Below are positions 28,423-35,847 of a DNA stretch of 64,000 nucleotides, in pieces. Every line of letters starts with the position of its first letter. Positions within the stretch are counted from its first letter, which is position 1. The position numbers and the translations under genes were made by a program. Under the pieces are notes generated by a model. That model made no database searches. It saw nothing but the letters and a program-made list of their open reading frames with translations, and was not told the origin of the DNA. Origin of the DNA: an uncultured Opitutia bacterium (lineage in GTDB: Bacteria > Verrucomicrobiota > Verrucomicrobiia > Opitutales > Opitutaceae); assembly GCA_903902745.1 (NCBI GenBank), contig CAIUWA010000003.1, positions 1-64,000 of the forward strand, given 5' to 3'.

Positions 28423-29277
28423 ATGTCCGACTATCTTCAACTCTCCGGCAAGACCTTCCTGGTCTTCGGTGTCGCCAACCGCAAAAGCGTTGCCTGGCAC
28501 GTGGCCCAGTCCCTGGAGGGGCAGGGGGCCCGCGTGATTTACAGCGTCCGGTCGGATGAGCGCAAAAAATCGCTGGCGACACTCCTGGCCGGCAAGTCGG
28601 TTTTTCTGTGCGATGTCGAGGATGAGGGTGCGGCCCCGCGCCTGGCCGCTGCGGTCGCGGCCGCCGGCCACGCCCCGCTGCACGGCATCGTACATTCCAT
28701 CGCGTTCGCCAACTACAGCGAGGGCTTCAAGGGCTTCCACGAGACGAAGCGGAAGGACTTCCTCCAGGCCACGGCCATCTCGGCGTTTTCCCTCGTGGAG
28801 ATCGCCCGCGCCTTCAAGCCCCAGATCGCGAAGGACGCCTCGGTCGTTACCATTGGCATCTCGTCACTCCTCGTGACGCCCGACAACTACGGCTACATGG
28901 GCCCGATCAAGGCGGCGCTCGAGTCCTGCACGCGCTTTCTCGCCAAGTCCTTCAGCGCCGACACGGAGGTGCGCTTCAATGTCCTCGGCTCCGGCCCGCT
29001 CAAGACGAGCGCGTCGGCGGGCATCCCCGGCTACCTCGAAAGCTATCTCTACGCGGAAAAGCTCACGTTCCGTAAGCGCAACCTCGGCACCCAGGAAGTC
29101 GCCGATGCCGCGCTCTTCCTCCTCAGCCCGCGGAGCAGCGGCGTCAATGGCACGACCCTCGTGGTCGACGCCGGACTCGGGAGCAATTACTTCGACAAGG
29201 AAATCATCCGACTCGCAATGCGGCTGCCGGAGGCAGCCACACAAATCCCAAATCCCAAAGGGCCAAACGCCAAATGA
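28423..29277 (+). CDS. FabI-like enoyl-ACP reductase
   Basis: A 284-residue SDR-type enoyl reductase that would reduce the enoyl-ACP made by the dehydratase. It has the FabI-type cofactor segment GVANRKSVAWHVAQSLEGQG, residues 16-35. The catalytic Tyr156 and Lys163 in DNYGYMGPIKAALE have the Y-x6-K spacing and even the residue numbering of E. coli FabI. VNGTTLVVDAGLGSNYF is the usual C-terminal strand. The last ~12 residues (ATQIPNPKGPNAK) do not belong to the family: they and the stop codon are coded by the left arm of the repeat at 29239-29368. Confidence 0.9.
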   Translation: MSDYLQLSGKTFLVFGVANRKSVAWHVAQSLEGQGARVIYSVRSDERKKSLATLLAGKSVFLCDVEDEGAAPRLAAAVAAAGHAPLHGIVHSIAFANYSEGFKGFHETKRKDFLQATAISAFSLVEIARAFKPQIAKDASVVTIGISSLLVTPDNYGYMGPIKAALESCTRFLAKSFSADTEVRFNVLGSGPLKTSASAGIPGYLESYLYAEKLTFRKRNLGTQEVADAALFLLSPRSSGVNGTTLVVDAGLGSNYFDKEIIRLAMRLPEAATQIPNPKGPNAK

Positions 29278-29368
29278 ATCCACCGGCGATGACAGCAGGA
29301 CTCTTCTCCTCTTTGCTTGTTTGTGGTTTGGCACTTTGGCGTTTGGGATTTTGCCGTCCGGGATTTGC
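29239..29368. repeat. Inverted repeat overlapping the 3' end of the FabI-like gene
   Basis: The left arm contains AATCCCAAATCCCAAAGGGC and CCAAACGCCAAA. The right arm contains TTTGGCACTTTGGCGTTTGG and GATTTTG. The left arm is translated into the FabI-like C-terminus; the right arm ends a few bases before the oleA start. Confidence 0.75.
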
Positions 29369-29371
29369 CGA

Positions 29372-30406
29372 ATGAAATTCGGCGTTACATGCATTGAGTC
29401 CCTCGCCGTCGCGCTGCCGGAGGAAATCTGGACCTCCGCCGACATCGAGGAACGGCTGCGTCCGCTGTACGAGCGACTCAAGCTGCCCGCCGGCCGGCTG
29501 GAGTTGATGACGGGCATCCGCGAACGCCGCGTGTGGCCCGCCGGCACCCGGCCCTCCGAGGCCAGTGCCGCCGCCGGGCGCGCCGTGCTCGCCAAGTCCG
29601 GACTGCGGCCCGAGCAGGTCGAGCTGTTCATCCACGCCGCCGTCAGCCGCGACATGCTGGAGCCGGCCACGGCTTCCTTTGCGCACCGTTTGATCGGACT
29701 CCCGGCCACGGCGCAGATCTTCGACGTGTCGAATGCCTGCCTGGGATTTCTCAATTCGCTGACGATCGCCGCGGGCCTGATCGAGTCGGGGCAGATCCGC
29801 TGCGCGCTCGTCGCCGCTGGCGAGAACAGTCGACCGCTGGTTGAACAGACGCTGAAGACCCTGCTGGAGCGCCCGCTCAACCGGAACGAGATCAAGCCCT
29901 ACTTTGCCAACCTGACCATCGGTTCGGGGGCGGTCGCGGCTGTCGTTTGCCATCAGTCGCTCGTCAAGGGCCGCCCACACCGCCTCCTCGGAGGCGTGGC
30001 GCGCGCGGCAACCCAGCATAGCGAGCTCTGTCAGGGCGACACCCATGGCGCCGATTCCCTGGCGATGCAGACCGATTCCGAGCAATTGCTGCTGGCGGGC
30101 GTCCAGCTCGCCCGGGAGACCTGGGACGAATTCAGTGGCCCTGCCGGCTGGCCCGGAAATTCCTTCGACCGCTTCATCTGTCACCAGGTCGGGAGCGTCC
30201 ACCGGCGCAAGCTCTATGAGACCCTCGGCCTGGACGTGGCCAAGGATTTCTCGACCTTCGAAACCCTCGGCAACACCGGTTCGGTGGCGCTGCCCTCAAC
30301 CCTGGCCGCCGCCATCGACGCCGGCGCCGTGCGCGAGGGGAGCCGCATCGGTTTGCTCGGCATCGGCAGCGGACTCAACTGCCTGATGCTCGCGCTGGAA
30401 TGGTGA
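29372..30406 (+). CDS. oleA: OleA-like thiolase (KAS III superfamily)
   Basis: A 344-residue thiolase-fold enzyme. OleA joins two fatty acyl chains head-to-head by a non-decarboxylative Claisen condensation, giving a beta-ketoacid for olefin synthesis. The Cys-His-Asn triad is present: Cys123 in VSNACLGFLNSL, His271 in FICHQVGSVHRR, Asn301 in LGNTGSVALPST. Glu97 in DMLEPATASF is a candidate for OleA's catalytic Glu. The N-terminus (SADIEERLRPLYERLKLP) fits OleA better than FabH. The next gene is OleB-like, which strongly supports the OleA reading over an ordinary FabH. A FabH-like starter ketosynthase for the ACP upstream is the main alternative. Confidence 0.85.
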   Translation: MKFGVTCIESLAVALPEEIWTSADIEERLRPLYERLKLPAGRLELMTGIRERRVWPAGTRPSEASAAAGRAVLAKSGLRPEQVELFIHAAVSRDMLEPATASFAHRLIGLPATAQIFDVSNACLGFLNSLTIAAGLIESGQIRCALVAAGENSRPLVEQTLKTLLERPLNRNEIKPYFANLTIGSGAVAAVVCHQSLVKGRPHRLLGGVARAATQHSELCQGDTHGADSLAMQTDSEQLLLAGVQLARETWDEFSGPAGWPGNSFDRFICHQVGSVHRRKLYETLGLDVAKDFSTFETLGNTGSVALPSTLAAAIDAGAVREGSRIGLLGIGSGLNCLMLALEW

Positions 30407-30432
30407 AATGAAAATCCATGATTTTCATTTCA
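30404..30432. repeat. Perfect 13-bp inverted repeat between oleA and oleB
   Basis: TGAAATGAAAATC, CAT, GATTTTCATTTCA: 13-bp perfect arms with a 3-base loop, beginning on the oleA stop codon. There is no T-run after it, so it is not a standard terminator. It is followed by CCTGAGCCTGTCGAAGG, a further repeat-like word. Confidence 0.8.
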
Positions 30433-30463
30433 CCCTGAGCCTGTCGAAGGGTGCCCTCCACTG

Positions 30464-31369
30464 ATGGATTCCGCTCCTCATACCCCAATCCCCGCCTGGC
30501 TCGCCCGGCTTTACCCGTTCACCCCGCAGTCGTTCACGACCGCCGGCGGGGCAAAAATGAGCTACCTTGACGAGGGCCCGCGCTCCGATGAGGCCGTGCT
30601 CATGCTGCACGGCAATCCGACCTGGTCGTTCTACTACCGCAACCTCGTCCAGGCCGTCTCGCCGAAGCTGCGCTGCATCGTCCCCGACCACATCGGCATG
30701 GGCCTGTCGGAGAAGCCGCAGAACTACGACTACACCCTCGCCACGCGCATTGCCGACATCGAGGCGCTCGTCACCTCGCTGGGCCTGCGCCGCGTCCACC
30801 TGGTGGTGCACGACTGGGGTGGGGCGATCGGCTTCGGCTTTGCCACCCGCCACCGCGACCTGATCGGACGAATCGTGATCCTGAACACCGCGGCGTTCCT
30901 AGCTAAGCGCATCCCGCTCCGCATCCAGCTCTGCCGGATCCCGGGCCTCGGCCCGCTGATCGTGCGCGGACTCAACGGCTTCGCCGGTCCGGCCACCTGG
31001 ATGGCGATGCATTTGCGTTCGCTCACCCGGCACGAAAAGCGCGGCTATCTCTTTCCCTACGATTCCTGGGACCATCGTGTCGCCGTGGACGCCTTCGTGC
31101 GCGATATTCCGCTCCGTCGATCCCATCCGAGTTGGGCCACCTTGGACGAGATCGGCAATGACCTGGATGAATTGGCGAAACAACCCATCATGATCGTGTG
31201 GGGCGGCCGTGACTTCTGCTTCAATTACGATTTCCTCAACCGTTGGGTCAAAATTTTCCCCAACGCCGACCTGCGGCCCATGGCGCAGGCCGGGCACTAT
31301 GTGCTCGAGGATGCGGGGCCAAAGGCCATCACACCCATCGAGCAGTTTTTAATCAGTGAAATAAAATAG
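30464..31369 (+). CDS. oleB: OleB-like alpha/beta hydrolase
   Basis: A 301-residue alpha/beta-hydrolase of the haloalkane-dehalogenase-like branch. In the ole pathway OleB decarboxylates the cis-beta-lactone made by OleC to a cis-olefin. Seen here: the oxyanion segment LHGNPTWSFYYRN (49-60), nucleophile Asp117 in VVHDWGGAIG, and His278 in QAGHYVLEDAG. An Asp nucleophile rather than Ser fits OleB and dehalogenases. Directly following an OleA homologue makes OleB the better call. OleC (AMP-ligase fold) and OleD (SDR) are not found in the window; the next gene, on the opposite strand, begins 3 bases after the stop. Confidence 0.85.
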   Translation: MDSAPHTPIPAWLARLYPFTPQSFTTAGGAKMSYLDEGPRSDEAVLMLHGNPTWSFYYRNLVQAVSPKLRCIVPDHIGMGLSEKPQNYDYTLATRIADIEALVTSLGLRRVHLVVHDWGGAIGFGFATRHRDLIGRIVILNTAAFLAKRIPLRIQLCRIPGLGPLIVRGLNGFAGPATWMAMHLRSLTRHEKRGYLFPYDSWDHRVAVDAFVRDIPLRRSHPSWATLDEIGNDLDELAKQPIMIVWGGRDFCFNYDFLNRWVKIFPNADLRPMAQAGHYVLEDAGPKAITPIEQFLISEIK

Positions 31370-31371
31370 GG

Positions 31372-32340
31372 CTACATGTCCCGCACACAGCGGAAGCCGG
31401 TGTTGCCCGTGGAGCTGTCGGCGGTGTTTACCGTGCGGGCGCCGACGCGGTAGCGGTTGCAGTAAGACGCGTGGCAGAGATAGCTGCCGCCGCGAATGAC
31501 TTTGCGGTCGCCGGTGGGTGGGCCGACCGGGTCGAGGCGCGGGCCCGTAATGTGGAAATCCCGGCTGAACCAGTCGTGGCACCATTCCCAGACATTGCCG
31601 GCAATATTGAACAGCCCATAGCCGTTTGGCTTGAAGCTTTTCGACGGAGCGGTGCCGACGTGGCCATCCTCAGCGGTGTTGTGCGTGGGGAAGGTCCCTT
31701 GCCAGATGTTGCACATGTACCGGCCGCCGGGTGTGAGTTCGTCGCCCCAGGCATAGCGTTTTTGCACGAGGCCGCCGCGCGCAGCGCATTCCCATTCGGC
31801 CTCCGTCGGCAGGCGCTTGCCGGCCCAGGCCGCGTAGGCATTCGCATCGTGCCACGAGACATGGACGACGGGGTGGTCCCAGCGCTTTTTGATATTCGAG
31901 CCGGCGCCCTCGGGATGCCGCCAGGACGCGCCGTCGATTTGGCACCACCATTCGCTGCCAACCACACGCTGCGTGACTCGAGCGAGCTGCTTAGGGGTGA
32001 GGAAGAGATGAAATACGAACGACCAGCCGAATCGCTCGGCCTCGGTCTTGTAGCCTGTGGCGTTCACGAAGGCATTGAACTGCTCATTCGTCACGCAACA
32101 GGCGTCGATGTGGAAGGGCTGTAGCGTGACTGCACGCACAGGGCCTTCGCCATCTGCCGGCCAGCCGTCGGGATCATCCGCACCCATCAGGAATTCACCG
32201 CCCGGAATATGGCGCATCCCATTTAGCGAACCCGTGCGCACCCGCGCAAAAGCTGCAGCAGACGCCGCAGGGGCTGAGCCCGGACCTTCGCCGTGGCTCA
32301 CCGTATCTCGAGCCGGGGTGCAGCAGGAATCACCATGCAT
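31372..32340 (-). CDS. Formylglycine-generating enzyme (FGE/sulfatase-modifying factor) family protein with N-terminal CTPAR
   Basis: A 322-residue SUMF1/FGE-fold protein. FGEs oxidise the Cys of a CxPxR motif in sulfatases to formylglycine. Family landmarks: IPGGEFLMGADDPDGWPADG near the N-terminus; PVVHVSWHDANAYAAWAGKRLPTEAEWE (in two parts across 170-200); NGYGLFNIAGNVWEW; and the C-terminal RYRVGARTVNTADSSTGNTGFRC. The active-site region reads ASYCNRYRV: the first catalytic Cys of human FGE is kept, but the second (in CYRYRC) is Val here. Residues 1-11 end in CTPAR (Cys7-Arg11), a match to the FGE target motif within the enzyme itself. The start at 32340 is chosen because the whole 5' unit is duplicated with this ATG (32591). 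No sulfatase gene lies in the window. Confidence 0.85.
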   Translation of the reverse strand: MHGDSCCTPARDTVSHGEGPGSAPAASAAAFARVRTGSLNGMRHIPGGEFLMGADDPDGWPADGEGPVRAVTLQPFHIDACCVTNEQFNAFVNATGYKTEAERFGWSFVFHLFLTPKQLARVTQRVVGSEWWCQIDGASWRHPEGAGSNIKKRWDHPVVHVSWHDANAYAAWAGKRLPTEAEWECAARGGLVQKRYAWGDELTPGGRYMCNIWQGTFPTHNTAEDGHVGTAPSKSFKPNGYGLFNIAGNVWEWCHDWFSRDFHITGPRLDPVGPPTGDRKVIRGGSYLCHASYCNRYRVGARTVNTADSSTGNTGFRCVRDM

Positions 32341-32591
32341 CGGAGGTACGTCGATCCAATGAGCTTTAACTAATAAGGGACAGGCTAGAAACGCACCCTC
32401 ACCATCGGCAGGCCAGCCATCGGGATCGTCCGCGCCCATCAAAAACTCTCCACCCGGAATAGGGCGCATGCCTTCGAGCGAACCCGTGCGCACCCGCAAA
32501 AAAGTCTGCGCCGTCGCACCGGGGGATGACCCCGCTTTTTTCCCTGGTTCAGAGGATCACGTGCCGGGGTGCAGCAGGAATCGCCATGCAT
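32341..32591 (-). pseudogene. Tandem duplicate of the FGE 5' region, 1-nt frameshift
   Basis: A diverged direct duplicate of the FGE leader and first ~75 codons, period 251 bases. It begins with the same SCCTPAR motif (start at 32591) and later repeats RVRTGSLEGMRPIPGGEFLM. The frame breaks at an A6 tract (plus-strand T at 32536-32541). With seven A the unit would be 252 bases (84 codons) and would read through in frame into the downstream FGE, giving a 406-residue protein with two N-terminal CTPAR units. Upstream sequence (GGCCTGTCCCTTAT and GCCTGTCCCTTAT) is also duplicated. Confidence 0.75.
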
Positions 32592-32692
32592 CGGAAGTTA
32601 AGACGCGCCAACGCGGTTTCAGGTGATAAGGGACAGGCCAGAATCAGGCAGTACTTTACTTAACATAATAAACATTGTGCGTTGTAGACAGG

Positions 32693-34042
32693 TCAGTCTG
32701 CTGGTCCCCAGCGTCTTGTGAATGGATAATAAATGACCAATGGACGACCCATGACATCCTTGGCCGGAACGTAGCCCCAGTAGCGACCGTCTTTGCTGTC
32801 GGCGGAATTGTCGCCCAGCGCGAGAAAATGGCTGTCCGGAACGCTCATCGAACGGCCCTCGGATAGGTCTCCGAGATTTTGATAACCCGGATAGTTACCT
32901 TCACGATGCGCATTCTTGCCGAAGGCCGAGGAGCCGGTGATCGGCTGGCCGTTGCGATACAGCCCGTAGGACTTGATTTCCAGTCTGTCGCCCGGCAAGC
33001 CAACGAGGCGTTTGATGTAATACTGCTGAAGCTGGCCACCATTGTCGCTAATTCCGGGAATATTGTCGGTGCGGAAGACAAACCCCTGCCCGACTGACGG
33101 CCGGACAAAATGATAGCTGACACGGTCGACGAGGAGCTGGTCACCGGTCAAAAGGTCGAAGGACAGCAACGCATCCCCGCGCTGAACGGTCTTCCCGAGC
33201 CGCAGCCGATAAACCCGGTATGGCGCCGTTCCGGGCTTCACGTTGAACATGTGCGACTCGGCCAGTCCGCGCCCGGCTTCCCGCGTAAGCTGCGCCAGCA
33301 TTTCGTCGTGGCTGCCGAAAAAAGCCCCCTGGACAACCTTATCAAAACGGAAGTCCTCCGGGACCCTGATCTTCACCGGCGCGCCATTCACAAAAAGCGT
33401 GTATTCATGCAAGATCGTCGGCAACACGAGCCAGCGCCGGCCCGGCACCTCAACATACGCCAGGAAGCCGTTGTCGAAAAAATCTGCTGAAACCTCCCCT
33501 GAGTCGGGCGCGGACACCGCATAATTTCTGGCTCCAAAGGCGACGAGGCGAAAAGCCCGCGCCACGGCACCAGGCCGTTCCGCCGGCGTCCGGTAAATCT
33601 CCGAGGTCATGCCGTAATAGCTCGGCCACATCGAATTCGTCGGGATCTTGAACGGCTGCACGAAATACGCGCGGACGCCGAGGATGACGATCGCCGCCAC
33701 GAGGAAGAATTCCACATACTCGACCAGCACGTTCTTCGGGTAAACCCGGCCGCCGACCCGCCGCAGCGTGTCTTCCAGTTCCTCGATGAGCAGCTTCAGC
33801 TTGCCGGCCTCCGCCTGCTCCCGGTGGCTCTGCCGCAGCGCATCCGAGCGCGCCCGCAGCTCATTCCGCTCACCTTCCGTCAACTGGTCGCGCCGGTAAT
33901 GCCAGACGTTGTCCGCGAGCTCGAGCCAGTTGGCGGCGTTCCCCCGCATGCGGTAGTCCGCGCCACCCAGCCCGACCCAGTCCAGGGATCTTTTGGCCAC
34001 CCGGACGAACAGGTTGATCTCCGGCAAAACGGTTCTCGCCAT
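32693..34042 (-). CDS. lepB: Signal peptidase I
   Basis: A 449-residue type I signal peptidase (S26A), which removes signal peptides at the outer face of the inner membrane. The catalytic Ser137 is in FKIPTNSMWPSYY right after the transmembrane helix (FFLVAAIVILGVRAYFV, ~112-128). The general-base Lys344 is in YYIKRLVGLPGD, and the box-E motif is ALGDNSADSKDGRYWG. The protein is much longer than E. coli LepB: it has a ~110-residue charged N-terminal extension and a long insert between the Ser and Lys boxes. It starts 6 bases after the lepA stop and clearly belongs to the fabD-lepA-lepB operon. Confidence 0.95.
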   Translation of the reverse strand: MARTVLPEINLFVRVAKRSLDWVGLGGADYRMRGNAANWLELADNVWHYRRDQLTEGERNELRARSDALRQSHREQAEAGKLKLLIEELEDTLRRVGGRVYPKNVLVEYVEFFLVAAIVILGVRAYFVQPFKIPTNSMWPSYYGMTSEIYRTPAERPGAVARAFRLVAFGARNYAVSAPDSGEVSADFFDNGFLAYVEVPGRRWLVLPTILHEYTLFVNGAPVKIRVPEDFRFDKVVQGAFFGSHDEMLAQLTREAGRGLAESHMFNVKPGTAPYRVYRLRLGKTVQRGDALLSFDLLTGDQLLVDRVSYHFVRPSVGQGFVFRTDNIPGISDNGGQLQQYYIKRLVGLPGDRLEIKSYGLYRNGQPITGSSAFGKNAHREGNYPGYQNLGDLSEGRSMSVPDSHFLALGDNSADSKDGRYWGYVPAKDVMGRPLVIYYPFTRRWGPAD

Positions 34043-34048
34043 GGGCGC

Positions 34049-35845
34049 TCAGTCGTTCTGCAGCACCTTGATGAAGGCGTCCGGCGGGATGGAGACCTTG
34101 CCGATCAGCTTCATCTTCTTTTTGCCCTCCTTCTGCTTGTCGAGGAGCTTCCGCTTCCGGCTGATGTCACCGCCATAGCACTTCGCCGTGACGTCCTTGC
34201 GCATCTCGCGGACGTTGTCGCGCGCGATGACCTTGCCGCCGATGGCGGCCTGGATGGCGACCTTGAACATCTGCGGCGGAATGATGTCCGCGAGCTTCTC
34301 GCAGAGCTGGCGGCCCTTGCCCTCGGCCTTCTCGCGGTGCACGATGCAGGCGAAAGCATCGACCGGGTCTCCGTTGATCATGATGTCCATCTTCACGAGA
34401 TCCGACGTCAGGTAGTCGCCGAGTTCGTAGTCCATGGAGCCGTAACCGTGCGTGATGCTTTTCAGCCGGTCGTTGAAATCCACGAGGATTTCGTTGAGCG
34501 GAAGGATGGCGCGCAGCATCACGCGGTTCATGTCGAGCGTGTCCGTGTGATCAACCACCCCGCGCTTTTCCATGATGAGGGCGAGGATGTCGCCCATCGA
34601 GTCGTTGGGCAGGATGATCGAGGCCCGGATCGTCGGCTCCCTGATTTCCAGGATCGTGCCCGGGTCCGGCATGTTGACGGGATTATCCACGTCCAGCTCC
34701 TCGCCACCCTGTTTCACGACATGGTAAATGACGCTCGGGTAAGTCGAGATGATGTCCACGCCGTGTTCGCGGCGGATGCGCTCCTGGATGATCTCCATGT
34801 GGAGCAGCCCGAGGAAGCCGCAGCGGAAACCGAAACCGAGCGCGAGGGAACTTTCCGAGGCGTAGACAAACGCCGCGTCATTCAGCCGCAGCCGGCCGAG
34901 CGCGGCCTTGAGCTTCTCGTAGTCGTCGCTCTCGAGCGGATAGAGCCCGCAGAAGACGAGCGGCCGCACCTCCTTGTAGCCGGGCAGCATCTCGGTGGCG
35001 GGCCGCGCCGCGAGCGTGATGGTGTCACCGGTCTTGACGTCCGCGGTGTTCTTGATGCTGGAGACAATGTAGCCCACGTCGCCGGCGCCAAGGGAGCCGA
35101 TCTTCGTCATCTTGGGCATGAACACCCCGACCTCCTTCACCTCGGCCTTCTGGCCGTTGCTCATGAGCATCATCATGTCGTGGGCCTTGATGGTGCCCGA
35201 AAACACGCGCACGTAGGCGATGCAGCCGCGGTAGGAATCGTAGAGCGAGTCGAACACGAGGCAGCGCGTCTGAGGATAATCGGTCCAGCGAGGAGACGGC
35301 ACGCGGGCCACCACGGCCTCAAGGATGTCCTCGATGCCAATGCCTGACTTGCCGCTGGCGAGAATGGCCTCCTCGGCCGGAATCGACAGGATGTCCTCCA
35401 GCTGGCGGATGCAAAGCTCGAGGTTGGCGCTGGGCAGGTCGATCTTGTTGATGACGGGGATGACCTTGAGTTTCTGGGCAAACGCCAGGTGCGCGTTGGC
35501 GACCGTCTGCGCCTCGACGCCCTGCGCTGCGTCAATCAGGAGCACGGCGCCCTCGCAGGCGGCCAGGCTGCGCGAGACTTCATAGGAAAAGTCCACGTGG
35601 CCGGGCGTGTCCATCAGGTTGAGCTTGTAGTCCTGCCCATTCTTCGCGCGGTACGTCATCGTCACCGGATGCGACTTGATCGTGATGCCGCGCTCCTTCT
35701 CGAGATCCATCGAGTCGAGGTGCTGATCGGTCATCACCCGCTGCTCGATCGTGTTGGTGTGCTCGAGCAGCCGGTCGGAGAGCGTGGTTTTGCCGTGGTC
35801 GACGTGCGCGATGATGCAGAAATTGCGGGTGTTCTTGGCGGGCAT
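34049..35845 (-). CDS. lepA: Elongation factor 4 (LepA)
   Basis: A 598-residue ribosomal translocase-like GTPase that acts on stalled or mistranslocated ribosomes. The G1 motif AHVDHGKTTL is at residues 13-22, G2 GITIKS, G3 DTPGHVDF, G4 NKIDLPSA. The LepA-specific C-terminus (KRKLLDKQKEGKKKMK, followed by PPDAFIKVL) replaces domain IV of EF-G. The frame remains open upstream to 35989, but the true start is 35845, two bases after the fabD stop. Gene order lepA-lepB is conserved in many bacteria. Confidence 0.97.
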   Translation of the reverse strand: MPAKNTRNFCIIAHVDHGKTTLSDRLLEHTNTIEQRVMTDQHLDSMDLEKERGITIKSHPVTMTYRAKNGQDYKLNLMDTPGHVDFSYEVSRSLAACEGAVLLIDAAQGVEAQTVANAHLAFAQKLKVIPVINKIDLPSANLELCIRQLEDILSIPAEEAILASGKSGIGIEDILEAVVARVPSPRWTDYPQTRCLVFDSLYDSYRGCIAYVRVFSGTIKAHDMMMLMSNGQKAEVKEVGVFMPKMTKIGSLGAGDVGYIVSSIKNTADVKTGDTITLAARPATEMLPGYKEVRPLVFCGLYPLESDDYEKLKAALGRLRLNDAAFVYASESSLALGFGFRCGFLGLLHMEIIQERIRREHGVDIISTYPSVIYHVVKQGGEELDVDNPVNMPDPGTILEIREPTIRASIILPNDSMGDILALIMEKRGVVDHTDTLDMNRVMLRAILPLNEILVDFNDRLKSITHGYGSMDYELGDYLTSDLVKMDIMINGDPVDAFACIVHREKAEGKGRQLCEKLADIIPPQMFKVAIQAAIGGKVIARDNVREMRKDVTAKCYGGDISRKRKLLDKQKEGKKKMKLIGKVSIPPDAFIKVLQND

Positions 35846-35847
35846 CG

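Noticed and set aside
29372-30406. OleA-like gene as ordinary FabH
   Set aside because: Not excluded, but the following OleB homologue, its N-terminal layout and the Glu97 context favour OleA. Kept as an alternative in the entry.
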